This document shows positions 23,188 to 35,552 of a stretch of DNA of 64,000 nt, one piece after another (position 1 is the first letter of the stretch; each line of letters begins with the position of its first letter). The position numbers and the translations under genes are program-made. Location of the stretch: the NCBI GenBank assembly GCA_030063045.1, contig JAQSEB010000050.1, positions 434,001 through 498,000 of the forward strand, read 5' to 3'. The stretch is from Pratylenchus scribneri. Lineage: Eukaryota > Nematoda > Chromadorea > Rhabditida > Pratylenchidae. The notes under the pieces were generated by a model. The model was not told the origin of the DNA and did no database searches. It worked only from the letters and a program-made list of their open reading frames with translations.

Positions 23188-26100
23188 TTAAAATGGGTGA
23201 ATTGTGTGCCATTCTGCTGTGCTTTCATTTTCGGCCGCCCCACCTTCCTGTTGGAATGCCGCCATGAATTGTTTCGATTCCGCATCCACCGTGAATTGGC
23301 CAATTGGCTCATTCCGTTTTACGCCTGAATTTGGATACGGTAAATCACAAAAAATGCATCATTATTCGATACCGTCATGATTGAAGAGGACCACTTGGAA
23401 AGAGAGAGCGCTGGGCACTCCATTCGGGTCGAAGCCAACATTTTCGGGCAAAATGAATTCCAACCAATCCTCTGGGCTATTGAATTGTGGCGATTGAGTG
23501 CGTTTGAGAACACAGGTTTTGTGCTTGGCAATTCGTTTTTGGCCATTCACCAGGGCATAAATTTTTGCATATGGATCTGTGGAAATGGACACATCGATAA
23601 TGAGTCGACAATAAAATTGGATTAATAATTAATTTCGCAAAAAAATAATGCTTATGATTTATGAAGGGTTTGTATGTACATTCACAAACCATATCCCTAA
23701 ATTGAATAGAGTTGGTCAAGACGCATTGAATGGTATATAATTTGTCATGGTTTGGTCAAAAATTAAAGGGCATTAAATGGTTTAAACCCATTTTGGTTTT
23801 TGGTCTAAAACTAATAAGTTAAAATGGTGATAAAGGATTTATGGTTTTGGGATACATTAATTTAAATATTTTCCATAAAATGTTGTCCCACCTAACAATC
23901 CAAGTGTGGCATCTTTCGGCAAATCGGCCATTTTGAGGAGTGCAAATTTGACGGCTCGATTTGTGGGCTCAAATTCCATTCCGACCAATGCTTTTCCCCG
24001 TTTTTGGCCTTCGAATGGGGCCCTTGCCTCCCATTTTAGCGAAACATTTTGTGGTTCAACGGTGGCGTAAGGGAAGAATTCCGCCAAATCGTAGACCGCC
24101 TCACCCAACACCGTATCTCCATTGTAGCGGTCAAAAGCCAAAGCGGCCAAATGCAATTGGCTTCCACGGATTGCCTCCGCACTAAGTCCGTACATTGTGA
24201 ATGCCTCGTCGAATATTGGATCGTGGGTGTCACGCAGAATTCGGGTCTTCACTCGATGCTGGCCCTCGGGCAGCAATCGAATTTTGATGTACGGATTCAG
24301 TGGATGGCCGCCATTGTTGCCCGCAAATTTGGGCAGTCCATTGCAGGCCAAAACCGTGATCTGAAAACAATTAAAAATTATAATTTTTTCGATCGAGTTT
24401 TTTAGATTAATCCCTCAAATTAAAGTGTCCCTCTTCTGAATAACCTGCAATGCCAAATTATTTTGGTCATAGGCCAATTGCAGCGAAATGCTTCCCCGTC
24501 CCCTCTCTTCATCAAAAACCAATTCCGGAATGCCACCTCCCCCAATCAGTGCGGCCGTCGTGGTCGTAAAGCTTCGTCTTTTCTCCGCCGCCGTTGTTTG
24601 GATGTTGCCAAATTCGGCAGCATTTGTTCCGTTGCCATATGGAATGAAATTGATGCCGGCAAATGGATTGGCTATGCCATTTTGTTGATGTGGCGGATGT
24701 TGATGCAACTGTGAAAATTAAAACTTTAAATTCAGAGAAGAGACTATATTTTTTATTTTTGTAATAATGGATTCGTGTTAAAAAATTATTTTTTTAGGCA
24801 ATTCAAATTTTAAGACCATTTCCCCTTTCTGATTTTCGTTTCAAAGGAGGGCTAAATAAATCCCTTAAAAATGAGTATTATATTCTGTTAATAGGCTAAT
24901 TCGATACGAAATGGTCGATTTACTTATGAAAATCTAAAATCGTCTAAAGAAGATAAAAGAAAAAAATATTTATCTCTATTGGGAATTGAACTTCGACCCA
25001 AATGGGAAAAAAATGTGACGCTTAACCAACTGCGCCATCAACGCTTAATAGAATTCATCTTCTAACTTTTACATATATTTTATAATGAATTAAAATTTCC
25101 TTTCACTCTCATTAAAATTTTCTTATTTTTATTACGCATAATACGGATAATTTGGAAAAAAGTAAAAAATGCATCAATCTATCAAATTCTTTATGATTAT
25201 AAATTGGCCAAAGAATGTTCTCGACTTTTTTTATCATATAATAAATTGTCGCATACGAATTCTCCATTCAACTTTTACGGCATATATTCCAAAAAAACTG
25301 ACCAAATGATGTTGATATCCTCCGCCCCCACCGCCTCCTCCTCCATACGGCGACATTGGCGAGAGGGAATGTGCGGATCCGGCCGAGGATGAATATGAGG
25401 AGGAAAGGGAATAATCGGAGCCGCCAGGGCTGGAACATTTTCTCAAATTTTGATTGGAACAGCGCAAATATTGGGGCGGTGGCAGGGGAATGGCCTGGCT
25501 CGGGGGCAATTGTCGGTGGCCAAAAGCCGAATTGGATTTGTGCATCAGAAGGGGCGAACGAAGGGAGGAGCCGCGGCGACGTTTTCGATGTTGGACGGCG
25601 GCAAACAGCGCAAGGAGGACGATGAAAACGCAGAAACCGGCACCGACGGCCAACATTTGGGAGCCTATATTTGATTGTGGAGGGGGGATAATCTTTTTGT
25701 TGGATGGATTTGGGAGGATACGAGATAACTTATTGCCTTGGGCAATGTTGACGCCATTTTGTTAATAACTCAGTAAGGAATAAGCTTATTTTGGCCATTT
25801 TACTATCAAATTAAAGAGCAGACTTTTGGCTACTCAATGATGTTAATTTTATTTAAATTGGTTCAGAATTGATGAAATTATGGCCAAAAAACCGTTTAAA
25901 TAGACCTTTACTATTGACCAATGAAATGTTTTGAGATTTTTTGGCCATAACTCCATAAATTCTTAACCAATCTAAATAAAATTAATATAATTTGATAGCC
26001 AAAAGGCTGCTCTTTAATTTTACACTAAAATCATCAAAATTAGTTCATTGAGGAATTATAACGGCGACCAATTGCCCGAGGCTACATGTTGGGCTATTCA

Positions 26101-26235
26101 CTCTAATCTTTTTGATTGAATGGATTTGGCCAATGACCAACCAAATGAAATGGCATTTCGGCCAGTGGCCGCCCTGCTGCTTGATCCCATTCCGATGCCA
26201 TCATCATCGTTTTTATACATTGCCTCCTCTTCCAT
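23188..26235 (-). CDS. Synaptotagmin IV/XI-like protein
   Basis: Exons 26235-26142, 25664-25303, 24708-24445, 24360-23892, 23576-23373 and 23324-23188 encode 509 residues. A short acidic N-terminus (MEEEAMYKNDDDG) precedes one membrane segment (AVGAGFCVFIVLLALFAAV), basic HRKRRR, and a Ser/Gly/Pro-rich linker. C2A has YIKIRLLPEGQHRVKTRILR and DPIFDEAFTMYGL, closest to Syt4/11. C2B starts at DPYAKIYALVNGQKR and ends EWHTIHPF. It would tether to vesicles and act in membrane fusion. The first exon was chosen because its phase-1 junction (SFG then SQM) fits and supplies the usual short luminal segment. A closer ATG at 25757 with phase 1 is an alternative. Some C2A calcium ligands are replaced. 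Confidence 0.82.
24966..25052 (-). repeat. tRNA-like SINE copy (family A type)
   Basis: The minus strand reads TGATGGCGCAGTTGGTTAAG (A-box like), then GGTCGAAGTTCAATTCCC (degenerate B box). It lies in an intron of the synaptotagmin-like gene. It lacks the paired stems of a functional tRNA. Confidence 0.55.
25797..26032. repeat. Foldback element in synaptotagmin intron 1
   Basis: The left arm (TTAAAGAGCAG, CTTTTGGCTA, then TTATGGCCAAAAAA) is inverted in the right arm (TTTTTTGGCCATAACTCC, then AGCCAAAAGGCTGCTCTTTAA in reverse order). Arms are about 85 bp with a loop of roughly 50 bp. No clear target duplication is visible. Confidence 0.65.
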
Positions 26236-28221
26236 CACATTCAAATCTGAATAAATAATAAAAGTGCGAATTTGAGTGAATTTTTGGGCAAAGAAATGAG
26301 AATATTAAAAACCCAGAAAATGAAAAAAAATGGAATTATTGGCAAAAGGAAGAGGAAAAAGTGCCAATGCCGGCTGAATGATGGGAAATGGAAGCTCACT
26401 TTAAAAGAGGCGGAGGATTGACGTTTATCCGTCCCACTTTTCCCGGCTTTTTTTTTCTTTTTAGGCTTATGGCCCTTGAGGGAGGGGAGGATTGGTTAAT
26501 GGCTTATGGCGCAGTCAAAAATTCAATAAATAAAAATGCCAAAGGGTAAATGTGAATGGGTGGAATGGAAAGTGTCAAATGGCAATGGCCAAAAAGAAGA
26601 GAAGGTTTTTTGGAGAAAATTGGATGGATGGCTAAGGTCAAATTGCGACTGCACAAAATGGTCAAAATATAAATTGGACAACAAATATTTTCACAAATGT
26701 AAAAGAATGACACAAAAATTGGGGCTGTGGAGGATTTGATTGTGCCGTGAGGCGCCCACCTTTTTATTTCGATGAATGAACAATTGGCCACTAGATTGCC
26801 AAAAGGCAAACAATCAAAGACGGAAAAACGCAGCGGGAATGCCCGAAAGAATGTTTGTTGAATAAATAGTGGGAGAAAAAAAGGTGTGATTTATTTGAAT
26901 GTGCCGAGACCCGAGAATGAATGCCGTCGCCTTTTTCGTGCGTTGTTGTCCGGGAAACCGCGAAATGTGCCGCGAAGGCCAAAATGTGAGGGGCGAACAC
27001 TTAAAACTCAATTCAGTTGTAAAGAATTTCGAAGAATTCCGCCACCTCTCAGCCAAAAATCGTCAACAATTTGATTGGCCACAAATTCGGCTATTTCACC
27101 CCTTTTTCACTTTCGGTCGCCTTTTCACCTTTTTCTGTACAAAAAAAGTTGCAATGAGAAAATTAATTGGAATTAAAAAGGTCAAAATGAGGGGATGGGG
27201 GTGGGTGGATATTCCCAAGTGGGTGTGGAGGGTACACGGAAAATATGGATTCGGATGGAAATTGGAATGGAAAATGATGCGCGATGGGACAAATTCATTC
27301 GTATCCATCCATAAAAGGCAAATATTTTTAGCTCAAAACTTAATTAGATGTACATGCCAAAGAATGTGGAGATTATGCCAACTTTAATGGCCAAATTTTT
27401 ATGGAATATTTCAACGTGGAATGTGTGGTCCATTGCCTTCAAATTTCTGCCCATTCTTTGGCCATTGAAAATGTTATGGCCGAAAACATCTGGCCTAGAA
27501 AGAGTTGGCATTTTGCAAGGAAAATCAATGTTTTTTATGTTTTTGGGACAGATGAAAAAGTCTCGGCTTCACAAAATGAGAAAGGGGGCCTTGGCCCTAA
27601 ATGAGGAGAGCAACACATTGGGTATTGGATGGATTGGGGTGGGAGAGGAGTGGCACACATTTGTGCCATTCTCGGGGAAAAATAGAGGCCGGGAATGGCA
27701 CAAATAATGGAAAATGAAATGGGAATGAATGAAAAGGGAGCAGCTGACTTGTTGGACGAAAAAACGCATTTGGACGAGAATGCCCTGTGCTTTTTTGTGT
27801 GCCTTTGGGCACTTCACAAATGTTTGGGGGAATGAAAAACGCCAGAGGCAATTGAAAAGTGTCTCTCGAGAAAATTGAAGCGCAGGGAAATTGGAAAGCA
27901 AAAATGGAGGGGAATTAATTGCATTTTGAGACTATGAAAAAAAAGAAAAGATTATTGACCAATTTGCATTTATTCACGTTTTTGATATGCAAATGAATGG
28001 CCAAAAAAAGTATTGGAGGGGAATATTTTATGCCAGCTAATTTTGGCATTTCTCCCAATTTTTGGAGGAAACATGCAATGTAAACAAACACAAAAACATT
28101 TCATTTTCACATTTGGCTCACCGCTGGTCCTTGTTCTAAAACAAACAAACATCCATTCATAGAAAATAATGCGTCACAAAGGAATTTTGTGGACGGCCAA
28201 TGTGGGAAAATTTAGTACATT

Positions 28222-28400
28222 CAAGTACCTGATGCCATTCTTTTGGCCATAGCTCAAGAATGAAATAATCAATTCAGGAATAAAAAAAAGCCTAATTATA
28301 GAGGGCATTTTGGGCTTTAAAATGATATATCGCCTTCCCAGAATGGCTATTGCCTCGCTGAGTTATTGGCCAAAAGAAATTCCCCTACCAGTTTTTTTGG
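28222..28400. repeat. Foldback copy, TTTTGGCCAT family
   Basis: The left arm has GATGCCATTCTTTTGGCCAT and AGCTCAAGAATG. The inverted right arm has CAGAATGGCTATTGCCTCGC and TTATTGGCCAAAAG. Between them is GGCATTTTGGGCTTTAAAAT. It matches the better-preserved copy at 62 kb. Confidence 0.55.
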
Positions 28401-28867
28401 CCAAAGGGGCGAGCGTTTCACTTTTGACTTTTGGTTGGTGGCACAATGGACTGAAAAAACCCAGAATTGTTGGAAAATATGGATATAGGAGGAATGGATT
28501 CAATGGGCCATGCCCACCCCTCCTTTAAGTTTGCCTCATCAATTTATGCATTCTTTTTTTGTTCCTCTTTTTGTGGTCCATTGCTCCATTGGGACAATAT
28601 ATTTGGCCATAGTTTCCATTTTCGGAACATTGAGAGAGTCTCTTTGGATGGATTAAAGTTGAGGGTGGATATTAGGGTTTTGGATGATGTTTTTGGGAAT
28701 TTGATTTCGGCGGAATGTAATCATAATAATTAATAAATTTTATAATAATAAGGAAGAATGTTTTTAATTTTAATCTTCTGATCAATTCCACTTGTTCTTG
28801 AATTAATTTCACCTCTTTCATGTATTTATATAATTTGGCAAGCATTTTAATGTGGAAAGTTTTAAGC

Positions 28868-29885
28868 TAATTCTGATTTGTAATTGTAATTCTGATTTGC
28901 GATTGTAATTGTAATTCTGATTTGTAATTGTATATTGTAATTCTGATTTGTAATTGTATATTGTAATTCTGATTTGTAATTGTAATTCTGATTTGCGATT
29001 GTAATTGTAATTCTGATTTGTAATTGTATATTGTAATTCTGATTTGTAATTGTATATTGTAATTCTGATTTGTAATTGTATATTGTAATTCTGATTTGCG
29101 ATTGTAATTCTGATTTGCAATTGTAATTCTGATTTGCGATTGTAATTCTGATTTGTAATTGTAATTCTGATTTGCGATTGTAATTGTAATTCTGATTTGC
29201 GATTGTAATTGTAATTCTGATTTGCGATTGTAATTGTAATTCTGATTTGCGATTGTAATTGTAATTCTGATTTGCGATTGTAATTGTAATTCTGATTTGC
29301 GATTGTAGATTTGTAATTGTATATTGTAATTCTGATTTGTAATTGTAATTCTGATTTGCGATTGTAATTCTGATTTGCAATTGTAATTCTGATTTGCGAT
29401 TGTAATTCTGATTTGCGATTGTAATTGTAATTCTGATTTGTGATTGTAATTGTAATTCTGATTTGTAATTGTAATTGTAATTCTGATTTGTGATTGTAAT
29501 TGTAATTCTGATTTACGATTGTAATTGTAATTGTAATTCTGATTTGCGATTGTAATTGTAATTCTGATTTGCGATTGTAATTGTAATTATGATTTGCGAT
29601 TGTAATTGTAATTCTGATTTGTGATTGTAATTGTAATTCTGATTTGTAATTGTAATTGTAATTCTGATTTGTGATTGTAATTGTAATTCTGATTTGCGAT
29701 TGTAATTGTAATTCTGATTTACGATTGTAATTGTAATTGTAATTCTGATTTGCGATTGTAATTGTAATTCTGATTTGCGATTGTAATTGTAATTATGATT
29801 TGCGATTGTAATTGTAATTCTGATTTGCGATTGTAATTGTAATTCTGATTTGCGTTTGTAATTGTAATTCTGATTTGTAATTTTA
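28868..29885. repeat. Minisatellite array, longest and most heterogeneous
   Basis: The TTCTGATTTGCGATTGTAA unit recurs in 19- and 25-bp forms. A sub-variant TTCTGATTTGTAATTGTATA plus TTGTAA dominates 28.91-29.09 kb. A block of about 170-190 bp around 29.40-29.60 is itself repeated around 29.61-29.80 (same order of GTGATT, TAATTG, ACGATT and TTATGA variants), so there is a higher-order repeat. Confidence 0.95.
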
Positions 29886-31655
29886 ATTCTTATTATAATA
29901 TTTAGATTATTTCCTCCTGTTTAATTTCCCTTTTTAAGATGAAAAAATTCTATTCGATATAATTCCATTTTAGAAAACGTGATAGAGGATATTGTATAAT
30001 TTTTTTAAGGATTTGATATGGACAGAATTATGTCAATTTTACATGGATATAATTAAGTATATTTCTGCTCTAGGATTATTTATAAGCCCTAAAATATCTT
30101 CTCCTAATTCATAATCCAAAATTCTTCACAATGAATAAATTCGAAGAGGAAATAATTTTGTGGGATTTTGCATCCGTCCAATTAATGGCCAATTCATTCT
30201 AAAAGAATGTTTCCTTTTTTGGACAATTTTGTTGACTGCCAATTTGTGAAGGGGCGTTCGTTCCCCTTCTACTTCCTTACTTTGTGTTCTTTCCATTTTT
30301 ACCCAAATCCATGGAGACCATATATGGGAGGAGGGATATTCTGTTGGCCAAAGTCAGTGTTCCCATTCCCATCTTCTTTTCGTGCCATCCTTTTACCCCT
30401 GGGCATTTTTTGCTATTGGCGTGACGAATGTTCCTCGAGGGAAGGGGAATGAACGTTGTTTGTGGAATGCGCCATTCATTAAATCCTAATGCGTTTTTGC
30501 GTTCGATGAACGAACGTGTTTGAATGAATTGAGAATTGAGTGAGCCGAAAGGAATGAAAGGGAATGAAATGAATGCGAAAACAACTCACAAAAATAAATT
30601 CGAATTTGTTGAAAGAGAAGGGAAAATTTGGGTGGCATTTTTATTGAGTTGGGTTGGGAATTGATGGCCGCGGGAAATCATTCAAAATTGGGGCCAACAC
30701 ATAAACTTCCGGCAGGCCCAATGGCCAATTTTATTAAGACCGTCGTCGTTCGTCAAGCCTCAAAAGTGCATTTGCATTCATTCACACATTTCCTTTTATA
30801 GAATATTTTTTCTTTGGCCGGAAATTGGGTGCGCGAAAAATTTTTAAAACTAATTGGGTTAAAATGCTTCACAACAGTTTCATTCTATTCATATGGGATT
30901 TTAATTAAATTTTACTTGCTATAAGTCCAAATTGGTTTCAAATACATTCATTTCCCATCAAAATTCGATAAAAAGGGACAAAAATGAACACAGAATTAGG
31001 CCATTTATTAGTGTTAAATGTATTAAAAACCTAATTATATGAAAAATCTTCACTTAGAATAGGCGGAATTAATCTAAATATTATATTAAGAAAACTTCAT
31101 TATTTGGCATCATAAAAACTATATTATTTTTATTCGATTTTATTATAAAATTCAATTTATTGTTTTGTGAGAGGAACTATGCATGAAAGGATAATTTGCT
31201 TTTGTCTACAATAATAAACTGGCATTGGGCAAACAAAAATTAATGTGACCTAGGGCAACGTAAGTGGTGGACAAAAATGACAAAAAATCTTTTATTGGAT
31301 GGATTAAGTGATATAAAAAGTTCATGGGATTTAAATGAATGGGGATGAAGAGGTCGGTCGACTTTTGGTGCTTTTGTGCATTTCATGAATAGGAACAACA
31401 CAAACAATTTGGGAATGACAAGAAAAAAAACATTTTTATCAGTGGAATTGGCAAATAAATGTGGAGATTTTGAATTTAAAGCATTCAATTTATTAAAATA
31501 TTATTATGGATGTGAAGAAAATAAGTCATTTTTATTGGTTGGGAAATAAAAGATTAAAACACAATTTGGCCGGAAATACAATAAAATTGTTTTTTTGATT
31601 GCATGAATGGAAATGGAGAGAAAAAAAATGCCAAAAATTGGGGGTGAATATTCAT

Positions 31656-34600
31656 CTAAACTTGGGTGGATTGAAGTCGTCGATCCGCACTGTGGATGCT
31701 CTCATCCTCGTCTCCATCCTTTTTGGTGCTGGCAAAAAGTCGTTCCACTTTCTTTCGTTTCCTAAAAAATATAAGAATAAATTATCAAAAAAATGTAAAA
31801 TAAATTTTTTATACCCTAAGGAGGTCACCACTACTCTACTTTTGTTAATTCGCCTAAGGAAATTTTTGGACTTGATTAACAATTTTATGCATTTTCGGAT
31901 ATTCTACCGTACCTTTCTAGCAGAAATACTGTATTTCGAAGGGTTTGAAATTTCTCCAGGGCCCATAAACTCACTCGAATTCGTTGGAAGATGGGCCGGG
32001 TGCTCCTCCTGTTCCTGTTGTGGGCGTTTTGGTCATAAAGAAAGAGCGACGTTCACTTGTGCCCCTTTGGCTCAATGGTGGAGGTGGTCCAATGCCATCG
32101 ATCTCTTCCCGGTGATGTTCACTTCCTCCTCTTTGTTGTGCTCTTCCAATTGGTGTTTGTTGATCCATTTGATGATGGTCCATCATTGTCGAATAATCGG
32201 CCGCGGAAATGCCTCGAATCCTTTGTTGCTGCACATGGGTGGAAGGATGCCGCATTGGAGTGGTTGTCGTGGATTTCATCGCTGCAAAAATGTGGATATT
32301 TATTTAAAAAGTTTAAAAGAACGAAAATATCAAACATTTTTGTGCTAAAAAATGGACAAAAGGTGAATGGGTCAACCCAAATATCCACATCCAAAATCCT
32401 CTACCCACAAAATTCATATAGAGAAAAATTTAGGTCTAAAAAGTTTTAGTTCAAAAAAATACCAAAATTTATTTTATTTTTTTCTGTGTGGATTTTGAAT
32501 ATAGAGATTTTGGCGTGGGTTCAAGGTGAAATGGGGAAGGTAGAGAGTGAAAAAAGTGGGGGATCGTGAGAAGGAGTGACGAAACAGGCGCGGACAAAAA
32601 TTTCACACAAATATAAAAAAATGTTAAAACAGTGCATTTTTGGTTGGTGAGTGCAAATCAAATATTAATTTATTTTTTTGTGGTGCAAAAATTGTTTTGG
32701 CATGGGCAGAACATACCAATGTAGGAATGGACAAGTGAGCGAAATTTATTCGCCGTATGCCTAGCCGACATGCTGTCCGCTAAAATTGGGTTTTGGGATA
32801 TTTTTGTTTATGGTTTTTGAATGTGGGAGGGGAAAGTGGGTAGAAAGGGAATTTATTTTTGTGCCTTTGGATTAATTTTTGGGTTCATTCGATTCATTTT
32901 TAAATTTACCTTGTGCCCTTCGAAAAACAGTTGCGGAAATGTATGAAATGAAGCGGGAAGCATAAAATGCCGGATTGGTGACGGAAATTGTCTCCTAAAA
33001 TTCGGCATATTTTATTATACTTCAACCCAAAAACTCACTCCATCATGCAAAACACTCTTCCAGGTGTGTTCCAATTTCTTGAATAGCCTATAGCTTTGCA
33101 AAATGTCGATTACGCCCAAATAGAGTAGCAGCCGCTCGCCTTTGGCGTTTTTTGCTGGCACCCCGCCATCACTGAACAAATTTAAAAATATATTATTTTT
33201 TTTTATTTTATTTAATTTTTAATTTAATTTTTATTTATATTTTAATTATTTTTATTTTTTAATTTCAATAATTTATTTTTATTTTTCCCGCTTACTCATG
33301 TGGGCCTCGGGTGGAGCTGAAATCCATTTGAAGGGATCGCCATGTCTCCGCTGTGGTCTCCTCCGCTCCCCAGGCAACCTGCCGAGAGGATGTGGCCTGA
33401 TCAATGTTGTGGACGCCCATCAACAATGAATAGTCCATTATTTTGAAGGATTCCAGCACCAAACAATCCCTTTTGATCACATCCACCAAAATGTCGTAAA
33501 TGTGTGCGTCCATTCTGTAAAAATAACAAAATCATTTCGGCATTTTGAACTTTTAAACTGGTTTGAGTCTTCTCATCTCATCATCCAATTAATTTTTTAA
33601 TTCTAAAGTTTTGGCTGAGATATTGCCAAAAAAGTTTATAGTTTCGGACTAAGAATTTACCAATAAATATAAATAGTGTCAACATTTTGGTTTATTTAAA
33701 TAATCATTTAAAATGATTAATTGATGGATGAATTTAACAAGACGGAAATAAACCAAAAATTCAGCCCCTTTTAAACTAACATTATGCCATCCTTGAATTC
33801 CTGGTTAAAGTCCAAATCCTTCAATGTTGGGCTGTTCTTTTCCCGTTCACTTTTTGATGCGTATCGTTTATAGGTGGATCCTTTCAAGTCGAATTTGTGG
33901 TGCATTTCAATGGATTGAGGCAATAAATTGTTCATCACGAGGAGGCGAATATTCTTCCCAAGGCTCTAAAAAATTGAATAATTAATTTTCTGGATTTTAA
34001 TTTAATTAAAAAGTTTAAAAAAAATCATTTGCCACCACCGGGTATCGAACCGCCGACTCAATGGAATAGTGAGGGGGATTTAACCAACTGAGCTATCATT
34101 GAACTTTACCGTCCGATTAATCAAAGCTAATTTAACTCATTTAATAATGAGGCTTTGAAATTAACATTTTTTATCATTATTGCACTCAAATTAGACATTA
34201 TTAGGCTGCTATGCCCTGCCACCCTAATTTCTTTTATTTTTATTGCAATGGCAAATGCCTTCCTTTTTCTTTCTATCGACCAAGGTTCGATCCCTTGTTG
34301 CGACAAATTTATTTTTAATTTTTTTGGTAAAGATGAAAATTTAAAAACCTGATAACAAAAAAGACCAAAGAATTTAGGCAGCAATGTCCTTGGATTCTGG
34401 TGTAAATTCATATAATATCCGGGCAACAATTTGCGCAAGAATTCCGCCTCTTTATGCTGCACCGTTTTGATGATGAATCGGTCATCCATGGAAACGTAAA
34501 AAATTGAACCGCTGGCACCGGGGTTGCTCAATTCTCGAAGAGGTTGGGTGCAAAGTGATTTCTGCAATTTAAATACATTTTCAATTAAAATAAAATTAGC

Positions 34601-35402
34601 AAACCAGAAAATCGACGGGTTTAATGTTGAAGAGTTCACGAAAATAGCGGAATGCAATTGGGGCGTAAGTCTTGAACCGAAAATCGCCATATTGATGGGT
34701 AGGCGTTATTTGCGAGCCATCACTGTGAGTGGGGAATAAATATAAATGAATAATTAATTAAACCAATGAATGCTATGAACTTACGATGGAAATGCCACTG
34801 ATTCGATGACCTCAAAGTCCTGGACCAGAATGTCGCGTTTTGCCTTGCTGGCCAATGAGCCAACCGAATTTGCAATTCCCAATTGGATGGCGCCCATCAG
34901 TGCATTTGTTGGCACCCTTTTGTAGCTCACTTCGCCTTGCTTGTCAATTCGTCTATGCCCAATTTTGCCTTTCTTCCCTGTCCCATCGCTGGCCATTCCA
35001 CTGGTTTTTTGGCCATCTTCATCTTTGCCGCTGAATGGATCGCTCATCAATGTTATGTCGTTCAGTTGGACTTCGTCCACCATTGGAATTTCTGAAAAGA
35101 AAATGGGACTGCATTTTAATTTTTAAGAATAAATTTTTTTCGTTTTTGGGAATGTTGAGCATTAAACTAGGATCTCAATTTTGGAGGTTTTAATTTGACT
35201 GGATTAATGTAAAAAATTATAAATGGATGGATGATTCATTCTCAATTAGTAAACTTAAATCTCAGCAAACAATAAAAACCAATTTGGGATTCCAATTATT
35301 TTATTAAATGATTTATCACTAACCATAATCGCCTTCATCCGGTTTCAATACTGAAACGGTGATTTGACCACCATGAATTGAGGATGTGAAGGTGGCTGTC
35401 AT
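31656..35402 (-). CDS. ppk-1: Phosphatidylinositol 4-phosphate 5-kinase, type I
   Basis: Eleven exons: 35402-35324, 35091-34785, 34722-34605, 34561-34349, 33965-33781, 33514-33296, 33171-33039, 32994-32910, 32779-32717, 32281-31975, 31761-31656. They encode 604 residues. The kinase makes PI(4,5)P2 at the plasma membrane. Core motifs are [20 protein letters not shown], the glycine loop [12 protein letters not shown], the catalytic Lys in [42 protein letters not shown] and [20 protein letters not shown]. The lipid-specificity loop region ([14 protein letters not shown]) follows, then FYASRF. The tail is Gln/Ser-rich and poorly conserved. The start ATG lies 151 bp after the CSN7-like stop codon, an operon-like distance. 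Confidence 0.95.
34016..34106 (-). repeat. tRNA-like SINE, family A copy
   Basis: The minus strand has ATGATAGCTCAGTTGGTTAA (A box), GGCGGTTCGATACCCGG (B box) and GGTGGCAAATGATTTTTT. It lies in intron 4 of ppk-1. The same layout occurs at 38.7 kb. Confidence 0.75.
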
Positions 35403-35552
35403 TTTTCTTTACTGAATCGAATGAATTAAAGAAACATTAAATTTAAAATGATTTTTAAAATATTCAATAATCGATAAAAACAATTTATAAAACAAAAGAA
35501 ATGCAAAATAATTTATTCTTCATTAATAAATATGCAAAATGAATTTGAGTTT

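Larger units (their letters stand above)
26236..31655. other. Gene-poor 5.4-kb interval
   Basis: No multi-exon gene could be assembled on either strand. Many overlapping short frames are composition artefacts. The interval contains a foldback repeat (about 28.2 kb), the longest minisatellite array (28.87-29.9 kb) and long GGCCA/TGGCC-rich stretches. It probably holds upstream control sequence of the synaptotagmin-like gene. Confidence 0.5.

Noticed and set aside
25730..25757. Alternative first exon of the synaptotagmin-like gene (MASTLPKAI)
   Set aside because: Its phase also fits, but exon 26142-26235 gives a more typical acidic luminal N-terminus. Kept only as an alternative.
28818..29380. 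Long minus-strand frames made of repeating NQNYN/SELQ residues
   Set aside because: They are translations of the 25-bp minisatellite, not genes.
34016..34106. Functional tRNA gene
   Set aside because: A- and B-box motifs are present, but acceptor and anticodon stems do not pair convincingly and a similar copy recurs elsewhere. A SINE is the better explanation.
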